Assembly: GCF_002865645.1 (NCBI RefSeq)
Contig: NW_020194684.1
Coordinates: 2,309,241 to 2,373,240 of the forward strand
DNA length: 64,000 nt
Source of the DNA: Hyaloscypha bicolor E
Taxonomy: Eukaryota; Ascomycota; Leotiomycetes; Helotiales; Hyaloscyphaceae
Reading direction: 5' to 3'
Shown: positions 39,061-52,169 of the stretch, one piece after another
Layout: every line of letters begins with the position of its first letter
Numbering within the stretch: the first letter of the stretch is position 1
The notes under the pieces: model-generated
The model's input: only the letters and a program-made list of their open reading frames with translations
What the model was told of the DNA's origin: nothing
The model's database searches: none
Made by a program: the position numbers and the translations under genes

Positions 39061-40211
39061 AGATAATATTAGTATTATTACTATTAGATTATATAAGAGA
39101 TACGTCTCTTAATATTCCCCTTCCTACTTGGCTTGCCTTTTAGTAATAGGCTAAATAGGTCTCACAGTTTATTATTAGAATAGTTAATTTAATATAAAGC
39201 TCTATTTATTATATAATCCTATAAAAAGAAAATTCATAAGAGATAGTAGGCAAATCTATTAAAACATATTTCAACTTTCTCTTTCCCAAGAACCATTCTC
39301 CTTATATACCTGGCCAAAATTTCATTCTCCCGCTATCCTATAAACCAGTTATTAAATATAAGATTCAGGCAGAGGCGAGATTAATTGCCTAGGGAGAAGA
39401 CCCCGGTTTTCTATAGTCCTTAATATTCAGGTATATAGGAGACAATCTATAATTCCAGTAAGGTATAAGCAACCAAGGACCTATAGATAATAATAAAAGG
39501 TACCCTATCCTTATAAGCTTATAGTCGAGGGACGATATATAATTAGTTTACCGAGCAGCCAAAGTTATTATTAATTAATAACTATCTCAGTTATCCTCTT
39601 TAGGCCTAATCTTACTATTACTAATATGTACTCTATTTTAAAGAGGGTAGATAGGATAAAGATAAAGGGTTATTATCGGTTTGCTATCTTCTCTAATTAT
39701 ATAACAGTTATTTATTTCTTCTCTAATAGCCCCTTATATTTCTTACTAATTATAGTATTGAAGTTATTACTAATATTAAAGCTATATAGATTTATTAATA
39801 TGAGATATTTTATAATAAATTTGTATCTGGTCTCGAATTAGTAACTATAGTATAGATAATACAGATTAGCTTACGCCTTCCATAATATTAAGATCTGGCT
39901 AATAGTAACTGCAGGAGTTAGTATATAAAGCTTGAGATTCTTCTCGTTTTGCTATTCGCCCGAGAAGCTTGGCCGCATATAAGAACTATTTACTCTAGTA
40001 TTTACAACTAAGATTCCAGTATAATACTAGTAATACTTGAGTTATGGGACGAGGTTTTATTATTTGGGATATAGAGCTCGATACGTTTAGTCCGGCCAAC
40101 TTAGCTCCGAAGGGCAAGGCTACTATATCAAGACTCTATAAGCTATATAATAGCTCCAATTTCTGATCTAACTATAAATTCTCCCCTTCCCACCTGCTTT
40201 ATATAACTACT
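39061..40211. other. AT-rich intergenic or degraded stretch
   Basis: Between the convergent DUF3435 and HET-ankyrin genes. Composition is intermediate. I see no frame with family similarity; a + strand open stretch at 39626-39841 is short and low-complexity. Nothing further can be supported. Confidence 0.4.
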
Positions 40212-43200
40212 ATACTATTTATACTTTATAGTATATTTCTCAAAAAGCTTTACTATTGCCTTAGACCCTTGTACTTTAATATATAATAAGACTATTCTAC
40301 TATATTTGTCTTTAGATTCCAGTTTAGTACCGGAATCAAGTAGCTTCTTTACTACTATATTATCTGTATTCCCTATAGTATAGAATAGTAGTATCCGACT
40401 ATATTTATCCTGAGATTCCAGATTAGTATACTTTCCAAAAAGCAGCTCTACTACTACTATATCTCCCCTTTCTACTACCCATAACAACGGTATCCGATTA
40501 TTAGAATCTTTATAATTCACCTAAATACTAGTACTTTTCCTAAATAGCAGTTTTACTACTATCCTATACTCCTTCTTCGCAGCCTATAATAATACTAGAC
40601 TACCGTAGACATTGGACTATAGTTTAGCTCCTTTCTTAAATAGTAGCTCTACTATTGCCTTATATTCAAGAGCTATAGCCTATACAAGCGGCGTAAAACC
40701 TGTCTTATTTTTTGATTTCACTTTGGCCCGGTACTCAAATAATAGCTTTACTACTATATTATCCGCAGTCTTTATTACATACCATAGTAGAATATCCCTC
40801 CATTAATCTCTAGATTCTATATTAGTACATTTATTAAATAATAGCTTAACTAATACTATATAGCCCCTTTTTACTACCTATAATAGTAGTATCTGATAGT
40901 TATTATCTACGGATTCTACTTTAGTACCCTTCTTGAGCAGTAATTCCGCTATTGCCTCATACTTCTTCCTTAAAGCCTATAGCAGTATTTGGCCACCTTT
41001 TTCCTCCGACTCCGGTTTGGTACTCTTAACGAGTAATAGCTTTATAACTACCGCATTCTCATCTTTTATAGCTAGTAATAAAGGTATTCGACCCCTGTTA
41101 TCCTTAGTCTCCGGGTTAGTACCTCTGCTAAATAGTAGTTTTACTATAGTCTCGTACCCCCTCTCTACTATATATATTAAAGGCATATAATACCAATTAC
41201 TCTTAAAGTCCAAGTTAATGTTTTTATTAACTAGTAGCTTTACTAGTATATTATACTTACCCTTTATAGCCCATAGCAGTATTTGACTACTATCCTCGGA
41301 CTCTAACTTAGTACTATTAATAAGCAGTAGCTTTACTACCGCCCCATACTCAATACCTGCGGCCAGTAATAATAATATCTGACTACTACTATCCTTGGAC
41401 TCCAGATCAGTGCCTCTCTCAAGTAGTAGCTTTGCTACCGCCTCGTACCCGCTCTTTACAGCCCATAATAACGGCATCCGACCACTATTATCTTTAGACT
41501 CTAAGTTAATATCTTTCTCGAATAGCAGCTTTACTACTACCTTATACCCGTTCTATATAGCCGATAATAGCAGCATCTGACTATTACTATCCTTAAACTC
41601 CAAGTTAGCGCCCGTCTGAAGTAGTAGCTTAACTACTATTTCGTAACCCCTCTCTATGGCCCATAATAGCAGCATCTGACTACTACTATCCTTGGATTCC
41701 ATATTAGCGCCCTCCTCAAGTAGCAGCTTTACTATCGCCTCGTACCCGTTCTCTATAGCTAATAATAATGGCATCTAACTATTATTATCCTTATAATTTA
41801 AGTCAGTACGCTTCTTAAGCAGTAGCCTCACTACCTCTTTATGTTCTCTTTCTACTACTTATAATAATAGTATCCGACTACTACTATTTTTGGACTCTAT
41901 ATTAACTCCTTTATTAAACAGTAGCTTTACTACTACTTTATACCCGTTTTTATAGCTAATAATAGTAGTATCAAACCACTACTATCCTCGGGCTCTAGGT
42001 TAGCGCCATTCTTAAATAGTAGTACTACTACCGCTTTATACCCGTTTTGGGCCACTAAATACAATACTATCTATTCCTTTAAGTCTTGGATATTTGGGTT
42101 AGTATTTTACTATAGTAGTGGCTTAACTATTAAGGTATTATCCTTCTCTGCTACTATATATAACGGTGTCTTTCCGTCCTCATCTAGAATATTAAGATCA
42201 GGATCAAGATCGGATGTCTCTAGTAATAATTTAATAACCGCTTTAGAGCCTCCCCAGGCTATATAATAAAATACAGTCTGGTTATTATTATATTTAGTAT
42301 TTAGATAGGTCTGTTTATTATTATAATAAGTATTCAGATTATCCCTTTTAGGTAATAAGCTATTAACTATCTTCGTATTCCCTTATTCGGCTATAAGATA
42401 TAGTATATACTATCCAAATCTATCCTAAAGGGTTTTATTAGCTCTCTCATTAATAAGCTTCTGGACTACTATATTATAATATCTCCAGGTTATATAGTAT
42501 AATACTATCCACATATACTTGTCTTGAAAATTAGAATTAGCTATAGCCTCTAACAGTTACTATAGTACTTCTTTATACCCGTTCTGGGCCGCCAAATATA
42601 GTATAGTCTTTTCTTTCTTATTTCGAAGGTTAGGATTAGCCTTGGCCTTTAATAGTAGCTATACTACTTCTTTCTGCCTATTCTAAACAGCCAAATATAG
42701 TACTGTCTTTCCCTCTTTATCTTAATTATTAAGATCGGGTTTCTCTACTAGTAGTAGCTTAACCTTTATCTTATTCCCGTCTGTAGCTACTAATAATAGG
42801 TCTAAGCTCCAAGAGTTATAATCGTCTCCGCTCTCAGGAAGCTACTATACCGCCTTCTCCTCCTTTACTACTTCGGTATTACCTATTATTACTTTCTTTA
42901 TTCGACTTTTATACTCTTCTTTACTAACGTCTTCTCTAGTCAGTAACGGGTGAAAATATACGGGGCCAATAAATTAAACCTTTATTAAGGTCTCCTCGTT
43001 TATAATTTTTATAACCAAGGCCCTTGCAATTAACTCGTCTTTAGGATTAACTAGAAGCAAGTATTCGTCTGGATACTTTAGAGATAAATATAGCTTTACT
43101 TCTATTAAGGGATATATATCTTTCCAATTATATTTTCTTTTAGGAATGCAATCGAGGCTACGAAACACTTCCTATATACCCTTAATACCTCTATTCTTCC

Positions 43201-44347
43201 TAATATATAGAGTTAGCTCGGTTAAAGATTACTATATATTAAATAGACTAGCGGGATACTAGCTGAAACCTTTAGATATAGGTACTGAATTATAGAAAAG
43301 ATATCTATAAGAAACATTTTCTATATTCTTCAGGATCTCTTAATAAATGTCTTACTAGAAAGCGGTAAAGTCTATCCTAATTCCTACTAAATGCCCTGAA
43401 ATAGTAGCTATATCTCTAGGCCAAGAGGTGTAACGGGGGCCTAATATAGTCAAAAGCTAGTTAACCTTATTAATTCTCCTTTCCCTCAAGTTGGCTATTA
43501 CTTCGGTTATAATTCGATATTAAGGAGAAGTATAGGGGTTATTGACTTTTATAAGAATATCTTTATCGAAATCTTTTATAAAGGGACCGTAACCCTGAGG
43601 TCTATTAAATAATACCTTAACCTTACGAGACTTTACTAATTCTAATACGGTCTAGCCTCGACTAAACTATAGTAATATAATAATAGTAAAGTATATAATC
43701 TCAGAATTAACCCATTTCCAGTTTTAGAAGAAGTAATTATAGACTAGTATAATTCGCATATTCTCGTAATTATATGGTATATTAATAAGAGCCTTACTAT
43801 AAGCGGCTTTCTTATTAGGAATATAAATTATATCCTACCAGATTCTTTTATATTAGAATTATTCCGTAATCCTTTTAAAAAAATCATATAGGTATATATT
43901 AACCTGCCCTGGTAGCCAAGTTCTAGTCCTAGTTCCGTCTGACTAGATATATAAAATTGCTATAAATGGCTAAGGAGGCTCAATAATAGACTCCCTGTCT
44001 AATATCTATACCATCGGCTTTCTAGTATTTGCAGCCTCTTCTAATTTATATAATATAAACTAGTATATAGTAGTATATAATATACGATTTATATAAGACT
44101 CGTAGTACTATACTACTACTATAAAGTTAATTCGTAACTCTTTGCAAAAATCAAAAATATACTAATTATAACCTTTATAGCCGCTCGTCTTAAAATCTCC
44201 GGTAATTAGTATTTATATAAGGAGATCTCGTTCTGTTACCGGGAGACTTCTGGCTGCTGCCTATATACGATTACGGTAGAGTTTGAACTTTGTTATAACC
44301 GTCTCAATAACTATTACTATAGAAGCGGATACTAGATTATAAGCCAT
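40212..44347 (-). pseudogene. HET-domain-like protein with about 25 ankyrin repeats
   Basis: Read on - from the ATG at 44347-44345, one frame runs through a HET-like N-terminal half into ankyrin repeats. HET-family landmarks are SDGTRTRTWLPGQ (near 43950), a WWDTICIP-type block reading IW.DIIYIPNKKAAYSKAL, then NYENMRIILVYNYFF, FSRG.TVLELVKSRKVKVLF (near 43670, family RGWTALELA), and LGPRYTSWPRDIATISGHLVG (near 43450). From about 42760 to 40215 there are ankyrin repeats of 33 residues (GYEAIVKLLLE.GA..ESKDSS). HET proteins trigger heterokaryon incompatibility and cell death in Pezizomycotina; ankyrin tails are recognition modules in related proteins. Stops are nearly all TAA/TAG at Gln/Trp; one or two frame breaks occur in the repeats. 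Non-functional as sequenced. Confidence 0.75.
40215..42760 (-). repeat. ankyrin-repeat coding array, 99-bp period
   Basis: About 25 tandem 99-bp units on -, each encoding a 33-residue ankyrin repeat (consensus GYE.VVKLLLE.GANLESKDSSSQMPLLWAI). Units at 40977-41774 are the most alike, suggesting recent expansion or conversion. Fragments at 40215-40520, 40977-41477 and 41553-41774 remain open. Confidence 0.85.
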
Positions 44348-45143
44348 AACTTGATTATTAAAATAATACTACTATAAAGATTCTATTACGAATTAAAAGG
44401 GGACTTTATAGAATACAAAGCGTTCCTGCTAGAGGCTAGAGACTAGAGGTTGGGATCTATTAATCTGGTAGCTCTCCTTATTCTACGGGGTTTATATTAT
44501 TAATAAACCGGGGCTATACCTAATTAGGAGTAGTAGTTCTCGTGAGTTATAATACCCTTTCTTAATATAGATAGGTTACTTGTAAGCTAATAGCTAATAA
44601 TTACTAGGAAATATAATAATACCCTATTATCTATTACTGCCTTTAATTCTATTTATTCCTTATAAGTTATATTTATTACCTAAGGCTAAGCTTTTTAGTA
44701 TTGTTTTTTATTAATCTTTTTATTTTATTATATAACTATAAACCGCTTTATAAGTAGATTATATCTTTATTTCTATTAAAGCAAGATAGTCTGATTTCAA
44801 ATAACTTCCTCTTTAATATAAAATATATTACCTTATTATTTAACCTTTTTAAAATACAAATCCGTATAGTAAAGTTTTAAGTTATAAAGAGATATTATAT
44901 ACTCTCTCTATAATTAGGCTTACCTTTCCTTATTAAGCCGAAATAGTATTATATAATTAACTAACCCAATATATTTACCTTAGTAAACTCAGGCTATCTA
45001 ATTTATTATTTATCCTTTTATAATTAATTATATTACTAAAAACCAATCTTTCTTAATATCTTTTATATTTATATTACTTGATTCGTATAATTATAAGTAA
45101 TAAAAGTACTAGTTATAATATAGTAATAAACTCAAGCTTGTTT
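44348..45143. other. AT-rich spacer between divergent-composition genes
   Basis: Upstream of the HET-ankyrin start and downstream of the membrane-protein frame, both on -. It should hold the promoter of the former. No coding frame or repeat recognised. Confidence 0.4.
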
Positions 45144-46740
45144 CTTATAAGTAGGATTAATAACCTTACTTATACCCAGCTATTAATTATTAGCTGTCTA
45201 GCTTAATTGAGCTAGTATCGGCATTCCCGAATTTCTCAGGGACCTCGAAATTACCTTATACAGGTCCTGTTATTATACTAAAAGTATATTATTAGCCTCT
45301 CTATTCTCATATACCCCTTATTCTTCTAACTATCCTAATTCATCTGACTCTAATCTCATACTTTTCATAAATTCTTTAGTAGCTCTCTTAAATATATAGT
45401 CCTTTCTAGCTTTATCTAGTTATAATAGAATTCTATTAGAATCCCCAGATAATAGATTTGTATTTTTAATACTCTCAGGGTTCTTTCCCAGTTCTCTTAC
45501 CGAGATTTCCGCAAGCCAATCTCTTCTCTACTAATTATTCGGAATAAAGGCATCTACTTAATCCCAGTATCCTTTACTAAATCTTTACTTAACCCCTGGT
45601 AATATTACAATAAATACTAATACCGCTTTCCGGCCTATAAAGTTTATTAGCGGTAAACGCCTTACCTTAGAAGGCTGGGTCTCAAAGAGTATATCCGGAT
45701 TCTTTACCAATACCAGAAAGGATAATACGAGTATAAAAAGGTAATAAACTAGCCAAATAATAGAGCCCCAGACCTATACTATAGGAGAACCAAAAAGGCT
45801 AGCTAGTATAGTAGCCTATATAATAAGAATAAGGCTTATAAAGTAAGAGATCCAGAAGACTATATACTATTATTTAATTCAAATAGGGATATTAGTTAAT
45901 ATATATAATTATAAAGAGTATCCTATTATAATATCTGTATCTGATATATTCCAGTCTTTAATAATAGTATATATATCTATAGCTATACCTCTACTAGTAG
46001 TCAGGGAGGTATCTTTCTTAATAGCCACCTTATTTATAAAGATTAAGGTTGTATTATACTATAGAAATAGAAGTAGAGCCGTATTAATAGCCAAATAGAG
46101 GAGAAGAACAGCTCCGATAGGTAAGCCGTATATAAATAACAAGGAGGAAAGACTAAGGATAGTAATAATTTCAGTAGCTATAATTACTTAAAAGAATATA
46201 ATAGTATAGGATGGCCTGGATTAAGAAGTGGTTGGCAGAATATAAGTAATATATAACCTTATAATTCGAGAATAAAATTCCGTATTATTTGAATCTTTAT
46301 TTAGTAGCCGGTGCCCGATTATCGAAGCTCGTTCTAAAAAGGCCTTATTAATAAGCGGAAAGGTATTCCCGTATTAAAGACTTGCTACTAAAGAGCCACT
46401 ATATAGGTAAAAGCCTAATAGTATATCGAAAGGAGAGAGATACCAGATATAGCCAAAATCTTTAATATAGCCCATAAGCGGTATTAGTATTACAAGGCTG
46501 CTCCCGAAAGCAGAAATAAGTACAAAATTGAAATAAAGAGACTCTATATATAGTCCAAATGGAATATATAATAGAATTATTATAATATTTAAAGAACTAA
46601 TAGAAAGAAATATTTTTATACTAGTGAATTTGGATAATCCATTATACTCCCGTATAAATATTTAGATATAGAATTAATAAGAAGAGTAAAGAGAGTAAAA
46701 TAGTATTAAGAGCCGGGAGCTGCCTCTACTATAGTTGGTT
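45144..46740 (-). pseudogene. polytopic membrane protein, family unknown
   Basis: A single - frame of about 530 codons broken only by TAA/TAG/TGA at Gln/Trp-type positions. The N-terminal two-thirds holds several hydrophobic segments, for example LYFNFVLISAFGSSLVILI (near 46510), ITILSLSSLLFIYGLPIGA with VLLLYLAINTALLLFL (near 46080-46170), VFWISYFISLILII (near 45850), and GSIIWLVYYLFILVLSFLVL (near 45740). A hydrophilic tail follows (VDAFIPNN..RRDWLAEISV, DKARKDYIFKRATKEF). At least six membrane segments are likely. I do not recognise the family. It sits between the HET-ankyrin and TPR genes. Inactivated by RIP. Confidence 0.55.
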
Positions 46741-47340
46741 AATAAGCTCGGCTATACTTAAGGAAGCCGTAGAACTTGGGCAAAAATCATATAGAATCCA
46801 ATATATATAGCCCAGGGATTATAGTTGGCTTCTATTATATCTACTAATTATAGTATCGAGAGAGTAACTACGATTCAGGTAGTAGTAAAGGATATCGTCT
46901 AATAAATATTCTATATAATAGCAGAGTTTACTTTTATCCCTGGAGGTTACTAAGGCGGTTATTAAAAAACAAAGACTTTAATTTCACCCAAAAATACCTG
47001 GAATATTAGTAGTAGCTTATAAGTTAGACCTGTAAGCCTAACTTGCGGCCCGATTATCTCTCGTAAATATCCTACTATTAATAAACAAGTATTATTAACT
47101 ATTTTAAGAAGAGTAGAAGAAGCTTAAACCAAAGATTTAGCAGTTATATATTAAAGAGGATAAAAGCTTATAATATGTGGTTAAATTGCTTGGTAAGAAG
47201 CAGGGTTTCGTTTTTATATAGGTTCTTCCAGATTCTTATCTTTCTTTACTATTTGGCTTTCTGGTATTTTAACCTAATAAGTAATAGGAAAAGACAATTA
47301 ACTCGAAAAATAAATAAATAGAGATTCAAAAAGAATACCC
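46741..47340. other. spacer between divergent genes
   Basis: Between the membrane-protein frame (-) and the TPR frame (+). Possible 5' ends of both lie here. No motif or repeat identified. Confidence 0.4.
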
Positions 47341-49648
47341 GTATAGTTAAAAGATAGTCTTTTATCTATAATGGATCTCTATTTCCAAACTCATTACCTT
47401 ATTTAATAATGGGTATTAAAGTTACAAATACTAAAATCAAGTATTAGAAGCGGAATACTAAAAAGGAAGCTATTAGGGCAGATAGTAGGAGTTATTCAAA
47501 TCCAGTAATAGGTAAGAAAAGCTTTCTGTAATTCTATAATATTCCTAATCTTTAAGCAGGTATATTTGATAACGAACTCCTATTACTAACGGAACTTTCT
47601 TACTCTTAAACTAAAGACTCGCTTCATTTGGATAATAACTATCCAATTATAGATATCTTGCTCCGAAGTCCCGAGAGTAGCGGTATTTCATAGCCGTTTT
47701 CCCCCAATATAATAGATCCAGGTCCTGTTTTCTTATCAAGACTCTTTTTGGCCCTTTCTATTATACCTCCGGGTAATCTCTATTCCTATACCATGCAATT
47801 TCCGAAACCCAAGACCCCAGATCCTGCCGAATCCCAGTATTTATTATCGACTCAATATAATAACCTTACTAATAGTAATAATACATACCAGGGGTTAGTA
47901 CTATATAACCGCCAGATAGTGAGTTTTACTACTTTATAGTCAGTTTTAATAAGTTCCTTTAAAGAAATCTGTTTGTTTTTATTATTTGAGCCGAGCCACT
48001 TGTCTTTATAATATACTCAAAAACTCTACTACTTAACGGAAATAACTATTAACTAATACTGGGTTCTTGAGTTTAAAGAAAGATTATTAAAGCTTTAAGG
48101 ACTATTGCCTGAGACGCATCCTGCTATATTTGCAATTTTGGAAGGTCTCCGTAATATAAACGTATTAATGGGAATATATAAGCTTATAGAATACTAGTAC
48201 TAGTATATTATTTCAATAAGATAAAGGATAGAAGAGATCTATTCTCCTTAGAACCTGCTTAATTATTTGAATCTTATATAAGTTCTTACTACTCAAGGAA
48301 GGCCTAAGGAAGCAAAAGAGGTATATAATTAGGTATATCCTGATATTAGGCTAAATAATTCTTTTATTTCTTTACTTATAGCTGAATCTCTTATAACCGA
48401 ATTACTTAAGACCCAGATCCGAATAGCCTAGAGATTGGGATCTTATAAGAACCTTATAAGCTATTATAGTTAACTAATATAGTTGAGATTAAATACTCTT
48501 GGCCCGTATACTAGGGAATTACTATCTGCTATATTATTACTTACTAAGAGTTTAATCTTTTAGAGTATTTATAATAAGGATATATAAATTCTTTATTTAT
48601 TATTTCAACTTTAAATATAATATAAATAGTTTTCTTACCTAAGGTAATATATAGGAATAAGAAGATTAGCTCTAGTACTTCATATATAAAAAGACTATAA
48701 AGAAAGTATAACTATTATATAACGGTCGGTAGAGTTAGTAGAGGAGTTCTTGGAAAACAAACAAAATACTATATTATATAATATAAAGGAATTGGGCTTA
48801 TATCTCTATATAACAGGATTTCTTTTAGAAAGCAAAACTATATATAGAGAGGTTATAGCAAAACGAGCTGCCATACTTGGCAAAAATGATTTATATACTA
48901 TAGATATAATAGAAGCATTAACTAGTATTCTTATAGAAAATAGCCATTATAAGGAAGCAACTATTTAGTATAAGAAAGCATTTCGCAGGCTATATAAAAT
49001 TTCAGACTGGAATTATTATATAGCAGTTACCTGTTATAAATCCCTATAGAGGTACTATAAGATATAAGGATAATATATTAATAGTATAGCTTTATATAAA
49101 GAAGTTGTTTATAGAAATCAAACTTTAAAAGATATGATTCGGAATCGCAAATATTACTATTTCTTTATTTATTATCTTATAAAATACTACCTGTATAAGA
49201 GACAATATCCTCAGGCCATATATATATATATATAAACACCCTATAAGAGATTAGGGATATAAAGTTCCTATAAGGTCAAGACTAGAAGAGATAGATCTCT
49301 ATTATACTTATAGAGGGCTATAAATATAAAGGGCAATATAGTAGTATAGCCTCCTTATACAAATAGAATATAGCCAAAATTCACGGAATAGAGCAATAGA
49401 CCTATAGAAGATACATATACTACTCTTGTTATCTGGGAGTTTGCTACGAGAAGTTGAAGCGATATTATAATACTTTGGTACTTTATAAGCGGTTAATAGA
49501 GGAAATTCGGGACCTAAATGGGCCCGATAATCCAGTAATTACTGAAATTCAAGGCTGGATTAATTTCGTTTCCAATCAAATATCCGATACAGAGAGGGAA
49601 CTGGATATGGGCAAAGATAGCTCGCCAAAGAATAGAGAAGACAACTAA
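47340..49648 (+). pseudogene. TPR-repeat protein (kinesin-light-chain type repeats)
   Basis: A + frame traceable from about 47340 to near 49200 with only Gln/Trp-type stops, then continued in another frame to a TAA at 49646-49648. The clearest TPR pair is at 48760-48990: LGLYLYITGFLLESKTIYRE, VIAKRAAILGKNDLYTIDII, ALTSILIENSHYKEATI, matching the G-x-Y...EA...R...LG...T pattern of TPR_12. Another helix-pair region (LISYY..LIQLRLNTLGPYT) is near 48450. The C-terminus (NGPDNPVITEIQGWINFVSN) is intact. The N-terminal domain before 47950 is not recognised. Such TPR proteins are common in fungal NLR-like and Clr5 families, but no NACHT, NB-ARC or Clr5 domain was seen. Confidence 0.6.
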
Positions 49649-49980
49649 GAAGCTGGGAAAGAAGAGGACATAGTACTAAATTAATTACGAAATATACTCT
49701 CAGATCGAAAATTCGATAAACTCTTCCAAAATCACTCAATGGCACCTCCAAAAATCTTCCTCTAAATAGGGTCTAAACAACTCGAGTATAGGGTGAGGCG
49801 AAGGTCAGTAGTACCCAATAAAGCGGTAATAGTAACTAATTGCACTAAATGCGAAGTAGGTTAGGTTTTGTCTATAAATACTAGAATATTTTATTTAATA
49901 ATATTGTCTCTTGAATAATTCATAATCTTTAAGATGAGACGAGTAGCTAATTCAAAGATGTTTTAATTAATTTTATATCT
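49649..49980. other. intergenic, partly unmutated
   Basis: Downstream of the TPR gene. Moderate GC to about 49870, then AT-rich. No gene recognised. Confidence 0.4.
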
Positions 49981-49989
49981 CTTCAAGTA

Positions 49990-50820
49990 ATTCTATATCT
50001 TATTATACCTCTAGAGATATCTATAGTCTCTCGGACAACTTACTTTATCGAATCCGTACTAGTTCTTGTAATAATAATTCAAATCGGGCCTCCTTAAACA
50101 GCTAATAGACTAGGATTCAAGGCATTAGATTAATACTTTATCTAGTATATTTAATTCTATTATTCATAAAATCTGATTATAGTAACCAGCTATAAATATA
50201 GTCTTTATTTATTTCGGGCGCTTAGTATACAGACCAGTAATTAATAGAAATACGGCCCTAACCTTATAAGGCCATTCCCCTGGTTCCTTTGCAGCCTTAT
50301 ATAATTATAGTATATGGCTATTTATAGAGGTATATATTAAATATGACCCACCCCAATAATGCTTTATCCTAAAAGGCAAGATAGTATATAAAAGAATTAC
50401 TATATAAAATAGGGCTAACTTTTTAATAGATATAAACCACTCGTATTAGTAACTATTACTATAGGACAACTATAAAGGCATTAATAGTCTCTATATCATC
50501 CAAGTAATACCTTATATATATTCTTATAAATATAAGCGGCGATTTATATAAATAGTCTGGCTTAGTTACTACTACTTTCTCTATATATTCCTATATCAAG
50601 TTTGTTTTAAGAAGCGTGTGGCAGGGTTAGAGTTGCCTCCTTAACTCTACTATATCTTGAGGCTAATATAGTATTAGTCCAATAAATCAACTATAAGTAC
50701 CGGTATTCGGTCGGTTATTAATACTTCTATTAAAGACATAATAAGGAATTTGTAAATTATCTTTCGGAGAGATAGGTCGGATACTACTATTACTACTGGC
50801 TACTTAATATGGGCGCAATA
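49990..50820 (-). pseudogene. unrecognised RIP-degraded gene
   Basis: Two joined - frames. From about 50820 to 50660 one reads VVIVVSDLSLRKIIYKFLIM then SLIEVLITDRIPVLIVDLLD. From 50638 to about 49990 another reads TNLI.EYIEKVVVTKPDYLYKS, YYLDDIETINAF, YYLAFQDKALLGWVIFNIYL, FKEARFELLLQELVRIR. Stops are TAA/TAG. The frame change near 50650 could be an intron or an indel. No family recognised; the charged C-terminal part could be helical. Confidence 0.4.
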
Positions 50821-51470
50821 TTTATACCCAGAAATTTATACCCATAGTTCTTAAACAAGCTAAACTTATAATATTCATGATAAGTTAGAATATTCGGATA
50901 GTATATAAGAGAAAACAGAAAAGCTATATAGTCTTAGCGGGTATACCAAATCACGGCCTATAATAGGCTAAAAGGCAAAGTCCCATTTCAATAAGCAATT
51001 ATATAAAGCCCAGGATTCCAAATAATACCAAGCTCTACTAGTTAAGAAGTAGTCTTTCAGTCTTTTCTATTAAGAGCTGGTATTGAATTACTACAAGATA
51101 TATGTATTCTGTTAACAGAATTTCTTTAGCTTATAAATTACCAGATTATTAAAAAATCAATACTATAAGGAACTTTTACATTTAGTAAGATCCCTGCTAA
51201 GGGATATTGAGAAGCCTTACTAATAGGAGTCGCCTGTATAATCAATAGTAAACTAATAGCAAAATTGCCTCAATAGCTGAAGCCTGCCAGAGGCTATATA
51301 AATAACCCCTTTCCTACTATTTCCATATAACTATACTCCTCCTTTCAATACTTCTGGTTAAATTCCTTGCAAGATTCCAATAAAACCTTTATTTCCTTTA
51401 TCCTTTAACCTTATTTACCTATATATCTTCGATTTTACATTTTCCGAACTCTCTATATATTTACGAAGCT
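50821..51470. other. degraded stretch without a supportable gene
   Basis: AT-rich with mixed short frames on both strands. It may hold 5' exons of the - gene at 49990-50820 or of the + gene that follows. Nothing could be confirmed. Confidence 0.35.
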
Positions 51471-51529
51471 GCTATACCTCTCGCCTCTCCTTCTCTTACT
51501 CAGTCTGAATTATAGCAAAAATAAAATAG

Positions 51530-52113
51530 AGATTCTGCCCAAGTATACTTTATTTCCGCAAAGAGTCTTACTATTTAGAGAGTAATCATTTGGTTCGGAT
51601 AGAGCTAGAGGCAGAAACGGATACCTTCTATACCTATAACAATAATCAGAAGCTCGATATTTCATTTTAATACCGAGATATTATAAAGATATTATTTATT
51701 AAAGATGATCCCCATTTCTCGTTTAATATATTAATCGACGAAAAGACAAATAGTATAGTTACCCTGGTGTTTCCGTTATATGATAATACAGATGTCTTTA
51801 TAGAAATAGCAGGCAAGTATCTTGAAGCTTCTCCCTTGTTATTAGGACAACAAACTCCTCTCAGTATAGATGATTTGGATGCTATTCGGGAGGAATGCCG
51901 CCAATACGAGCTCGAGATAGAGTTTGATAGTACTACCTTAAAAGGTAGCGACTTTGGAGCCATCTTATGACATATTGAGAAATTGCTCCAGTATATCGAC
52001 TATTTGGAGAACAAGGTAACATGGAATGTCTTTTATCAAGGTAAAATTAACTAATCAATTATTAGAATAAAGTCTCTCTGTATACTCGGATGCGGGAGGC
52101 TATCGCATTCTAA
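51530..52113 (+). pseudogene. small unrecognised gene with one intron
   Basis: A mostly unmutated frame from about 51530: YYLESNHLVRIELEAETDTF, DDPHFSFNILIDEKTNSIVT, FPLYDNTDVFIEIAGKYLEA, LSIDDLDAIREECRQYELEI. It meets TGA at 51968-51970 (probably from TGG or CGA) and continues HIEKLLQYIDYLENK to 52015. A 50-bp intron (52016-52065; GT...TTAACTAATCA...TAG) would join NKVSLYTRMREAIAF and a TAA at 52111-52113. The acidic, helix-forming C-terminus may be a coiled coil. There is one other in-frame TAA near 51667. The start was not determined and no family is recognised. Confidence 0.45.
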
Positions 52114-52169
52114 CCTTGAGCTTACTGAGCTTGCTAAGCTTACTAGGCTTAATAAAGACCAGCTATCAA

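Noticed and set aside
39626..39841. A 71-codon + frame with hydrophobic content
   Set aside because: AT-rich degraded DNA yields Ile/Leu/Tyr-rich frames by chance; there is no continuation or conserved motif.
40612..41580. Several + frames of 61-85 codons rich in Ser
   Set aside because: Antisense shadows of the ankyrin array; the periodicity belongs to the - strand.
49560..49751. A 63-codon - frame
   Set aside because: Antisense to the intact C-terminal end of the TPR gene.
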